Below, in pieces: positions 1-5,269 of a DNA stretch of 6,407 nucleotides. Numbering within the stretch: the stretch's first letter is position 1; each line of letters begins with the position of its first letter. Source of the stretch: Campylobacteraceae bacterium (GTDB lineage Bacteria; Campylobacterota; Campylobacteria; Campylobacterales; Campylobacteraceae); NCBI GenBank assembly GCA_031259875.1, contig JAIRKW010000145.1:1-6407 (forward strand), in the 5' to 3' direction. A model generated the notes under the pieces. That model was given only the letters and a program-made list of their open reading frames with translations, had not been told where the DNA came from and searched no databases. The translations under genes were made by a program, and so were the position numbers.

Positions 1-1
1 T

Positions 2-256
2 AAAAATACCAAAAATCCTCAAGTTGAGCGTTTTGCTAAAAAAATATTTTCAGAAAACAGCGCCGAAGAAGGTATAAATGCTTTTAAAAAGTGGCTGCAA
101 AAAATAGGTGCACCGGTAACATTGAAAGAGCTTGATATAGTGAATGAGGATATCGAAAAAATAGCTGAAAATGTGGATTTTGTTTCTCACAGATGGGGGC
201 TAAAACAAAAATATATATATAAGAGTATTAAAAAAATACTAAAATTGGCAAAATAA
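2..256 (+). CDS. Iron-containing alcohol dehydrogenase-like protein, C-terminal fragment (5' end outside window)
   Basis: An open frame enters from the left edge and encodes 84 residues before TAA. It reads KNTKNPQVERFAKK near the start, then FKKWLQKIGAPVTLKEL, then IEKIAENV, and ends KSIKKILKLAK. The pattern of an aromatic/Trp-Leu helix, an (I/L)G.P.TL.EL turn, a helical I..IAE segment and a final short I..IL.LA helix is what I know from the C-terminus of group III iron-dependent alcohol dehydrogenases (YqhD / butanol dehydrogenase type). These are cytoplasmic NAD(P)H-dependent aldehyde reductases. The metal-binding His/Asp residues and the nucleotide-binding domain lie upstream and cannot be checked. 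No strong terminator follows; the next gene has its own promoter about 60 bases on. The family call is by pattern recall; substrate and cofactor are unknown. Confidence 0.7.
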   Translation, partial: KNTKNPQVERFAKKIFSENSAEEGINAFKKWLQKIGAPVTLKELDIVNEDIEKIAENVDFVSHRWGLKQKYIYKSIKKILKLAK

Positions 257-305
257 CAATGAAATATGAAAAAATATTGTTTTACAAATTTAGAAAACTC
301 TTTTT

Positions 306-325
306 AAAAAAAATTTTTATATAAT
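306..325 (+). promoter_or_regulatory. Promoter of ompA-like gene 1 (A-tract/T-tract plus TATAAT)
   Basis: A perfect TATAAT at 320-325 follows eight A's (306-313) and five T's (314-318). There is no recognisable -35 box, which is usual for sigma-70 promoters of Campylobacterota, where T-rich, phased DNA upstream takes its place. Transcription would start near 332, giving a leader of about 28 nt that contains the ribosome binding site AGGAG at 346-350, nine bases before the ATG at 360. Confidence 0.7.
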
Positions 326-359
326 GGCATATTTAAATTGTCTTTAGGAGCCAAGTCCA

Positions 360-1763
360 ATGAAAAAAGTTCTGTTATCGCTTGCAGCATGCATTGCAGT
401 TGCTGCTGCCGGGGTGAATGAGATAACACCTGTTGTTGGCGGTGTATATCCGCTGGAATCGAATAAGTTTGATAAACATCCTACTTATGGTATAAGAATT
501 GGTCTTGGATTGGATAAAATCATAGACCAAGTAGAGTTTGGCTATGACTATTCGCCTGATGTAGAATATGGAAACACAAATGAGAGTATGCATATAAGCA
601 GGCTCTACTTAAATGCCATTAAAGACTTTAAGCTTACAAATAATTTTGTTCTATATGGAATTGCAGGCATAGGATATGAGGATATCGCAAATAAAGAGTT
701 TGACGATAATGGTGGAATTTTCGGACAATACGGTGCCGGCTTAAAATACTATTTTAATGAAAATATAGCCTTAAGAACTGAAGTCAGACATGCGCTGAAA
801 TTCAAAAATGAGGGCATAAATAATCTATTTTACACATTGGGAGTTACTGTTTCATTCGGCAAAAAACAAGAGTCTGTTCCTGCTCCCGTTGTGGCTGAGC
901 AAAGACCACCGGCTTTGATAGATATATATATAGAAGATAAAGAGTCCGACGAGATTGTCATAGAAGAAGTTGCAGAAGCAACTATAGAGCCTGCCGCAGA
1001 GCCACAGCCAGTCATAACCGAAGAGAAGCGAAGCGAAATAGAAGAAACTGTTTTAAAAACTATGGCGCTTAGTATTCCAGGTTTTGACTCAAACTTATCC
1101 GGCATACACGGATATTATAACTTTAATTTTGATAATGCAAATGTTTTGGAAAAAGATAGAGATGTTGCTGACGCAATAGCTAAAGATTTAAGACAATTTA
1201 AAAACATAAGATTGAGAGCTGAAGGACATACTGACAATATCGGCAGCAAATGGTACAACCTCAAACTTTCACAAAAAAGAGCAAATGTTGTAAAAAATGA
1301 GTTGATTAAAAGCGGTATTGCTCCAAAGCAAATCGAAACCGAAGGTTATGGATTTGATTATCCTATTGCGCCTAATACTACAAAAGAAGGAAGAGCAGCT
1401 AACAGAAGAGTTAATGTCCTATTTACAACAACTGTAGCATACTTTGATTCCAATAGTGCTGTACTGCCCGAAGAAGGAGATAAAGCCGTTAAACTTATAG
1501 CCGATAAGCTTGAAAGTTTTGATACTGTTAAAATAAGAGCGGAAGGACACGCCGACTCTACAGGAAGTAAATGGTACAACCTTAAACTTTCTCAAAACAG
1601 AGCTATCGCCGTCAAAAACAAACTTGTTGAGTACGGTATAGATGCCGACAGAGTTGAAACCAAAGGCTTCAGCGATGATAAACCTCTTAAGACAAATATT
1701 ACCGAAGAGGGAAAAGCTGCAAATAGAAGAGTGGATGTACTTTTTATCAACCCCAATAGATAA
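360..1763 (+). CDS. OmpA/CadF-like outer-membrane protein with two tandem peptidoglycan-binding domains (ompA-like 1)
   Basis: This 467-aa protein probably anchors the outer membrane to peptidoglycan. Residues 1-17 form a signal peptide (MKK, hydrophobic core, AAA before Gly18). Residues about 18-167 match the CadF-type small beta-barrel, with YGIRIGLGL, QVEFGYDYS, YGIAGIGYEDIA and FGQYGAGLKYYFNENIALR as landmarks. Residues 168-250 are a Pro- and Glu-rich linker; 191-230 hold 15 acidic and 3 basic residues. Two OmpA C-terminal domains follow, about 250-355 and 358-462. Each has GH(T/A)D, N..LS..RA and EG(R/K)AANRR. The Asp/Arg pair known from OmpA structures to hold diaminopimelate is present twice (D292/R307 and D399/R414). 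The family normally has one such domain in about 330-350 residues. The mature chain has no cysteine. The ATG has AGGAG nine bases upstream. The CadF position of FRLS reads YYFN (130-133), so fibronectin binding is not implied. Confidence 0.9.
   Translation: MKKVLLSLAACIAVAAAGVNEITPVVGGVYPLESNKFDKHPTYGIRIGLGLDKIIDQVEFGYDYSPDVEYGNTNESMHISRLYLNAIKDFKLTNNFVLYGIAGIGYEDIANKEFDDNGGIFGQYGAGLKYYFNENIALRTEVRHALKFKNEGINNLFYTLGVTVSFGKKQESVPAPVVAEQRPPALIDIYIEDKESDEIVIEEVAEATIEPAAEPQPVITEEKRSEIEETVLKTMALSIPGFDSNLSGIHGYYNFNFDNANVLEKDRDVADAIAKDLRQFKNIRLRAEGHTDNIGSKWYNLKLSQKRANVVKNELIKSGIAPKQIETEGYGFDYPIAPNTTKEGRAANRRVNVLFTTTVAYFDSNSAVLPEEGDKAVKLIADKLESFDTVKIRAEGHADSTGSKWYNLKLSQNRAIAVKNKLVEYGIDADRVETKGFSDDKPLKTNITEEGKAANRRVDVLFINPNR
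1107..1745 (+). repeat. Intragenic tandem repeat: two OmpA-domain coding units (about 1107-1424 and 1428-1745)
   Basis: Two consecutive units of about 318 bases each encode one OmpA domain. The core segments align at an offset of 321 bases (107 codons). By eye about 43 of 73 residues are identical between residues 283-355 and 390-462, including the 11-residue stretch GSKWYNLKLSQ in both. At DNA level AAATGGTACAACCT and AAACTTTC are shared in the middle. Only about three residues (TTT, 356-358) separate the end of domain 1 from the first strand of domain 2. The units have diverged too far to be a very recent duplication. Confidence 0.85.
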
Positions 1764-1768
1764 ATTCT

Positions 1769-1799
1769 ATATTTGAGTGCGCTTTGCGCACTCAAATAT
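1769..1799 (+). terminator. Perfect 14-bp hairpin after ompA-like 1, no U-tract
   Basis: ATATTTGAGTGCGC (1769-1782) and GCGCACTCAAATAT (1786-1799) pair perfectly around a TTT loop, starting five bases after the stop codon. No run of T's follows (CTTACATA), so it is not a textbook intrinsic terminator. It may cause partial termination or act as a 3' stabiliser or processing boundary between the abundant upstream mRNA and the downstream gene. The hairpin itself is seen directly; its role is inferred. Confidence 0.55.
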
Positions 1800-1805
1800 C
1801 TTACA

Positions 1806-1811
1806 TATAAA
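1806..1811 (+). promoter_or_regulatory. Possible -10 box for the SDH-type protease gene
   Basis: TATAAA sits seven bases after the hairpin that follows ompA-like 1 and would start transcription near 1818, about 22 nt before the ATG at 1840. It matches five of six consensus bases, but the upstream DNA is hairpin rather than T-rich. Readthrough from ompA-like 1 is an equally possible source of transcription. Confidence 0.3.
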
Positions 1812-1839
1812 GACTGCATAAAATTTTAAAGGATACATT

Positions 1840-2847
1840 ATGAGCGAAGTAAAAATCAAAGAACCACCGGTTCTTTTTGATAAAACGCAAGCTATTATAC
1901 AAGAGTTATCAACTATCTTTAACGCTCCTATTATCACATATTGGAATAGTTACAGAGGCGGCGTCTGCCATAATGATGTTATTGTGCTTTACGATATATT
2001 GGAAAAAATCGGAAAACAAGAAAATATTTATCTCTTTATCAACAGCGGTGGCGGAAACGGCAGTTCAAGTTCCAGAATGGTAAACCTTTTAAGACAATAT
2101 GCTAAAAATATCACAGCTCTCGTTCCTTTAGAGTGCGCTTCTGCCGCAACCATGCTTGCTATTGGGGCAGATGAGATACAAATGGGTCCTTTGGCATTTT
2201 TAACAGCCGTAGATACTTCGTTGACACACGACCTTTCACCTTTGGACAGAGACAACAACCGTGTCAGCGTAAGTTTGGACGAATTAAACAGAATAGTAAA
2301 ATTATGGGAAGAACATGCAACAAAAAATGATGTCGACGCTAACCCATACCAGCACCTTTTTGAACATATACATCCGCTTGTTATAGGTGCGGTCGATAGA
2401 GCAGAGAGTCTTTCTATAATGCTTTGCGAAGAGATTTTGACAACGCATATGACCAATAAAGAGAAAATCCAGAAAATAGCTAATACACTAAACTCCAAAT
2501 ACCCCTCTCACGCATACCCTATTATGTATGATGAGGCAAAAAAGATAGGTCTAAACGCAACAAGGATGACAAAAGATGTAAATACACTGCTTTTGGATTT
2601 GCATAGAACCTATTCGGAAATGGGACAAAGAGCGACTGTAGACTATGATGAGAAAAATTCACACTCAAATGAAATTTTAAATATCCACGAAAGTGAAGGC
2701 AAACAGATATTCTATCAAAATGACAAAGATTGGTTTTACAGAGCCGAAGAGAGACGTTGGATAACCCTAAACGATAATTCAAGCTGGCATAAAATAGAAA
2801 AAGACACAAAAGGCAGATTGATAAAAAGTATTTTACATCTCGAATAA
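1840..2847 (+). CDS. SDH-family (serine dehydrogenase proteinase, SppA/ClpP-crotonase-like) protein with C-terminal extension
   Basis: This 335-aa protein resembles the SDH proteinase family, serine proteases of the ClpP/crotonase fold related to signal peptide peptidase SppA and the NfeD protease. Residues 63-71 (IYLFINSGG) and the Gly/Ser-rich 70-79 give the strand and oxyanion loop. Residues 98-112 (ECASAATMLAIGADE) hold the presumed nucleophile Ser101, followed by the typical 'G(A)DEI.MGP' turn (109-117) and AVD (123-125). In SppA and NfeD the Lys base lies about 40-52 residues after Ser, so Lys154 is a candidate here; that is inference. There is no signal peptide or membrane helix, so it should be cytoplasmic. 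About 270-335 is a charged, Trp-containing tail (DWFYRAEERRW) that I do not recognise. AAAGGA at 1828-1833 serves the ATG. It lies 76 bases after ompA-like 1 and before two more ompA-like genes. Substrate unknown; a non-proteolytic crotonase-fold role is possible. Confidence 0.72.
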   Translation: MSEVKIKEPPVLFDKTQAIIQELSTIFNAPIITYWNSYRGGVCHNDVIVLYDILEKIGKQENIYLFINSGGGNGSSSSRMVNLLRQYAKNITALVPLECASAATMLAIGADEIQMGPLAFLTAVDTSLTHDLSPLDRDNNRVSVSLDELNRIVKLWEEHATKNDVDANPYQHLFEHIHPLVIGAVDRAESLSIMLCEEILTTHMTNKEKIQKIANTLNSKYPSHAYPIMYDEAKKIGLNATRMTKDVNTLLLDLHRTYSEMGQRATVDYDEKNSHSNEILNIHESEGKQIFYQNDKDWFYRAEERRWITLNDNSSWHKIEKDTKGRLIKSILHLE

Positions 2848-2882
2848 TCTAAATACGGTTTAATGATAATTTATATTTAGAT
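2847..2882 (+). repeat. Short AT-rich inverted repeat between protease gene and ompA-like 2
   Basis: ATCTAAATA (2847-2855) and TATTTAGAT (2874-2882) are perfect 9-bp arms separated by 18 bases. The left arm begins at the last base of the protease stop codon. No T-run follows. It lies about 32 bases upstream of the next -10 box, so it could be a regulator site or a weak transcript end. In DNA this AT-rich, chance is also a fair explanation. Confidence 0.3.
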
Positions 2883-2914
2883 ACCGTTAAAGGATTAGGT
2901 AAAGTTTCTTTTGA

Positions 2915-2920
2915 TATAAT
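2915..2920 (+). promoter_or_regulatory. -10 box of ompA-like gene 2 (extended TGATATAAT)
   Basis: A perfect TATAAT follows TTTCTTTTGA, giving an extended -10 (TG one base upstream) behind T-rich DNA. No clear -35 box is seen. Transcription would start near 2927, leaving a 22-nt leader with the strong ribosome binding site AAGGGAG at 2937-2943. The ten bases TGATATAATT recur in the gltX promoter. Confidence 0.75.
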
Positions 2921-2948
2921 TTCTTCACTTTTTATTAAGGGAGAGAAA

Positions 2949-3950
2949 ATGAAAAAGATTGCATTAGCATTTGCGGCAAGCGCGGTTTTAGTGTATGCAG
3001 GCAATAGCGAAATAACGGCTGCAGTTGGCGGAGTAACCCCATCAAGTTCAAGCAAATATGACAACCATGTAACTTACGGTGTCAGAATTGGAGCAGGGAT
3101 AGAAGACGCCTTGATTAATCAGTTGGAGCTGGGATATGACTACTCATATAAAGCTCAATATAAACGAGAAGATCCGGAAAAACTAAAAAAGAGTAATATA
3201 CATCGTATTTACTTAAATGCCATAAAAGAGTTTGATATTGCAAAATCAACAAAACTTTACGCTCTTGTTGGTGTTGGATATGCGAAGTATTCGATAGAAT
3301 TGCCTACTGAAGATAATGGCGCATTTGGACAATACGGTGCGGGCTTGAAATACTATTTCAATGATAACACAGCATTAAGAGCTGAAGTAAGACACGCTAT
3401 AAAAATTGATACTCCTCACAAGCACAACTTGTTCTATTCTCTTGGTTTATCATATGCGTTTGGTGAAAAGAAACAAGAAGCAGCACCTACAATAGCAACT
3501 GCAGTGCAACAACCGCCTGTAGTACCTGTAATAGAAGAATCAGTTGTTGTTGATGAGCCTGTAATAACAGAACAGGGTGAAATTAAAGGTACAATTGTAA
3601 AAACCATATCTTTAACTCAAAAAGATTTTACTTTTGCTACAAACAGTGCAGTTATTCCGCTTACCGGTTTAAATGTTCTTAAAGATATAGCCGGCTATTT
3701 AACAACAGAGGAAAATGAAAATGTCAAAGTATTAATAGAAGGACATACAGATTCAACGGGAAGTGACAGCTATAATCTAAAACTATCACAAAAAAGAGCT
3801 GATGCTATTAAAGACAGTTTAGTTAACAACGGCGTAGCAACGGATAGAATTATCTCAAAAGGATACGGTGAAGCAAAACCTCTTCAACCAAACAAAACAG
3901 CAGAGGGAAGAGCTGCAAATAGAAGAGTAGAAGTTATCTTTGTTCAATAA
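2949..3950 (+). CDS. OmpA/CadF-like outer-membrane protein, single peptidoglycan-binding domain (ompA-like 2)
   Basis: This 333-aa protein has the usual OmpA-family layout and length. Residues 1-17 are a signal peptide ending VYA before Gly18. Residues about 18-172 are the small beta-barrel, with TYGVRIGAG, QLELGYDYS, YALVGVGYAKY and FGQYGAGLKYYFNDN. A short linker rich in Pro, Val and Glu (173-213) leads into VKTISL, as in ompA-like 1 and, as I recall, CadF. The OmpA domain runs about 222-331 with GHTD (265-268), NLKLSQKRA and EGRAANRR. The diaminopimelate-contacting pair is D268 and R283. There is no cysteine. The position of the CadF FRLS motif reads YYFN (135-138). The likely role is structural linkage of outer membrane and cell wall, with possible small-pore activity. 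The gene has its own promoter and ends in a strong terminator, so it seems to be a single transcript. The start is fixed by AAGGGAG at 2937-2943. Confidence 0.9.
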   Translation: MKKIALAFAASAVLVYAGNSEITAAVGGVTPSSSSKYDNHVTYGVRIGAGIEDALINQLELGYDYSYKAQYKREDPEKLKKSNIHRIYLNAIKEFDIAKSTKLYALVGVGYAKYSIELPTEDNGAFGQYGAGLKYYFNDNTALRAEVRHAIKIDTPHKHNLFYSLGLSYAFGEKKQEAAPTIATAVQQPPVVPVIEESVVVDEPVITEQGEIKGTIVKTISLTQKDFTFATNSAVIPLTGLNVLKDIAGYLTTEENENVKVLIEGHTDSTGSDSYNLKLSQKRADAIKDSLVNNGVATDRIISKGYGEAKPLQPNKTAEGRAANRRVEVIFVQ

Positions 3951-3955
3951 AACAA

Positions 3956-4000
3956 TAGAAGTGTACAAATCAACTTTGTACACTTCTACTTTCCTTTTTT
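3956..4000 (+). terminator. Intrinsic terminator of ompA-like 2
   Basis: TAGAAGTGTACAAA (3956-3969) and TTTGTACACTTCTA (3975-3988) form a perfect 14-bp stem with loop TCAAC. The downstream strand is T-rich and ends in six T's at 3995-4000. It starts five bases after the stop codon, so ompA-like 3 should depend on its own promoter. Confidence 0.88.
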
Positions 4001-4028
4001 ATTCAGCAAGTATTAATAGCAAATTCAG

Positions 4029-4034
4029 TATAGT
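4029..4034 (+). promoter_or_regulatory. Possible -10 box of ompA-like gene 3
   Basis: TATAGT (five of six consensus bases) would start transcription near 4041 and give a leader of about 50 nt containing the hairpin at 4044-4068. An alternative weak -10 is GATTAT at 4064-4069, which lies behind GGTTTT and would give a leader of only about 16 nt. The sequence does not decide between them. A promoter is needed here because a strong terminator precedes this stretch. Confidence 0.35.
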
Positions 4035-4043
4035 TCTCATAGT

Positions 4044-4075
4044 TAATCAAATTTTGCGGTTTTGATTATTTTTTT
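4044..4075 (+). promoter_or_regulatory. AT-rich hairpin plus T7 in the leader of ompA-like 3
   Basis: TAATCAAA (4044-4051) and TTTGATTA (4061-4068) form a perfect 8-bp inverted repeat with the 9-base loop TTTTGCGGT, followed directly by seven T's (4069-4075). The ribosome binding site AAAGGAG (4078-4084) begins two bases after the T-run. The stem holds only two G-C pairs and would be weak as RNA. It could be a leaky terminator or attenuator, a binding site for a dimeric regulator overlapping the promoter, or chance. Confidence 0.35.
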
Positions 4076-4091
4076 GTAAAGGAGATAGGTT

Positions 4092-5159
4092 ATGAAAAAA
4101 GTCGTTTTGGGGGTAGCGGCAAGTATGGTATTAGCTTATGCCGGTAGCAGTGAGATATCAGTTGTAGTTGGTGGTGTTGAACCAATCCATTCTTATAGAT
4201 ACAATGGTCATACAACTTACGGTATAAGAGCTGGTTTAGGTTTAGAAACTGCCCTTATTGATCAGATAGAGTTAGGTTATGATTACTCTTCAGGTGTTGA
4301 ATATAGACCTAAAGATTCATCTTTAAAAGATGAAAGCGCATTGCATCGCGCATATTTAAACATTATTAAAGAGCTTGAAGTGGTAAAATCTTTGAAACTT
4401 TATGCACTTGGCGGCATAGGATATGAAATGCTTCAGAAAGATTTGCCGCAAAGATCACGTGGATTCGGACAATATGGCGTGGGCTTAAAGTTCTATTTCA
4501 CTGATAATATAGCTATAAGAGGCGAGGTAAGACAAGGTATCGAATTCAGTTCTCCAAATAGGGATAATGTATTCTACTCTCTTGGTTTTGTTTATTCATT
4601 TGGCAGCAAACGACAAGAAACAACGCCGATTGCTGTACAAGATCCTGTGCCAACCGCCGAAGTTCAGGAAGAAATTCCGCCACAGGAACAATCTATTGTA
4701 TCGGATGAAGTTGAACAGCCAACACTTGCGGCAATAGTTGCAGAGGATGCCCAAGGAAATATTGTTATTGTTGAAGATATTAAAGAAGATACTACTGAAA
4801 ATGTCAACGCAGAAGTTACACCTTTAATTCAACAAAATATAAATTTTGATTTCGACAGCGCACAAATTAAAGACAACACTAAAATTACTCTTCAAAGTAT
4901 AGCAAATAATTTGCAATCAGAAGGGTATCTAAATGTTAAAGTCTTAGTTAAAGGGCATACAGATGCAACTGGAGGCAAATTTTACAATTTAAAATTATCT
5001 CAAATAAGAGCTAATGCAGTTAAAAAAGAATTAGCAGACAATGGTGTTGCCAAAGATAGAGTCACAGCAAAAGGCTATGGCGAATTAGAACCGATTGAAC
5101 CAAATTCCACTAAAGAAGGAAGAGCAGCTAACAGAAGAGCTGAGATTATTTTTGAATAA
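4092..5159 (+). CDS. OmpA/CadF-like outer-membrane protein, long linker, single peptidoglycan-binding domain (ompA-like 3)
   Basis: This 355-aa protein is a paralog of the other two OmpA-like proteins here. Residues 1-17 are a signal peptide (AYA before Gly18). Residues about 18-171 form the CadF-like barrel, with TYGIRAGLGL, QIELGYDYSSGVEY, YALGGIGYE and FGQYGVGLKFYFTDNIAIR. The linker, about 172-247, is long and acidic, with several Pro residues and an IVIVEDIKED segment; it lacks the VKTISL lead-in of ompA-like 2. The OmpA domain, about 248-354, starts NFDFDSAQI and has GHTD (288-291), NLKLSQIRA and KEGRAANRR. D291 and R306 are the expected peptidoglycan-contacting pair. There is no cysteine, and FYFT (134-137) stands where CadF has FRLS. 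The start is set by AAAGGAG at 4078-4084, seven bases before the ATG. A good terminator follows. The likely role is outer membrane-to-cell wall anchoring. Confidence 0.9.
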   Translation: MKKVVLGVAASMVLAYAGSSEISVVVGGVEPIHSYRYNGHTTYGIRAGLGLETALIDQIELGYDYSSGVEYRPKDSSLKDESALHRAYLNIIKELEVVKSLKLYALGGIGYEMLQKDLPQRSRGFGQYGVGLKFYFTDNIAIRGEVRQGIEFSSPNRDNVFYSLGFVYSFGSKRQETTPIAVQDPVPTAEVQEEIPPQEQSIVSDEVEQPTLAAIVAEDAQGNIVIVEDIKEDTTENVNAEVTPLIQQNINFDFDSAQIKDNTKITLQSIANNLQSEGYLNVKVLVKGHTDATGGKFYNLKLSQIRANAVKKELADNGVAKDRVTAKGYGELEPIEPNSTKEGRAANRRAEIIFE

Positions 5160-5166
5160 TCAATTC

Positions 5167-5203
5167 AGGTGTGCAGACAATTTGCACACCTCTTTAATTT
5201 TTT
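5167..5203 (+). terminator. Intrinsic terminator of ompA-like 3
   Basis: AGGTGTGCA (5167-5175) and TGCACACCT (5183-5191) form a 9-bp stem, extendable by a G-T and an A-T pair to leave the loop CAA. TCTTTAATTTTTT follows, ending in six T's at 5198-5203. It begins seven bases after the stop codon and separates the outer-membrane genes from gltX. Confidence 0.87.
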
Positions 5204-5229
5204 GAACCTTTTTTGTAAGATTATCATGA

Positions 5230-5235
5230 TATAAT
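5230..5235 (+). promoter_or_regulatory. -10 box of gltX (extended TGATATAAT)
   Basis: A perfect TATAAT is preceded by TGA, an extended -10. T-rich DNA (CCTTTTTTG, 5208-5216) lies upstream and partly overlaps the end of the preceding terminator region. Transcription would start near 5242, with a leader of about 28 nt carrying AGGA at 5261-5264. Confidence 0.7.
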
Positions 5236-5269
5236 TGCACTCCCTTAAAAACTCAATAATAGGATTTGT

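Noticed and set aside
257..319. An AT-only palindrome (AAAAATTTTT, 309-318) as terminator of the alcohol dehydrogenase-like gene.
   Set aside because: The stem would hold no G-C pair and no loop; it is better explained as the A/T tract upstream of the ompA-like 1 promoter.
360..413. A lipobox-like LAAC (residues 8-11) in the signal peptide of ompA-like 1, suggesting a lipoprotein.
   Set aside because: Only seven residues precede it, the hydrophobic core continues past the Cys to residue 17, and both paralogs share a cleavage site after Ala17 and lack the Cys.
211..932. TA dinucleotide runs (about 211-220 and 922-932) as possible phase-variable tracts.
   Set aside because: They are about 10-11 bases long and encode normal Tyr-Ile codons in otherwise intact genes; phase variation in this group usually uses longer homopolymers.
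830..1819. Several - strand open frames of 73-91 codons across ompA-like 1.
   Set aside because: They mirror the codon structure of the + strand gene and show low-complexity Ser/Leu-rich translations without recognisable features.
2028..2498. A 156-codon open frame on the - strand inside the protease gene.
   Set aside because: It lies entirely within a well-supported + strand gene, gives a Ser/Cys-rich sequence with no family resemblance, and has no plausible ribosome binding context.
1206..5156. Assigning domain 1 of ompA-like 1 to ompA-like 3 and domain 2 to ompA-like 2 as a clean gene fusion.
   Set aside because: Hand counts over the 67-residue core give near ties (about 40 identities for domain 1 vs 2, domain 1 vs protein 3 and domain 2 vs protein 2; 39 for domain 1 vs protein 2), so the protein data do not resolve it.
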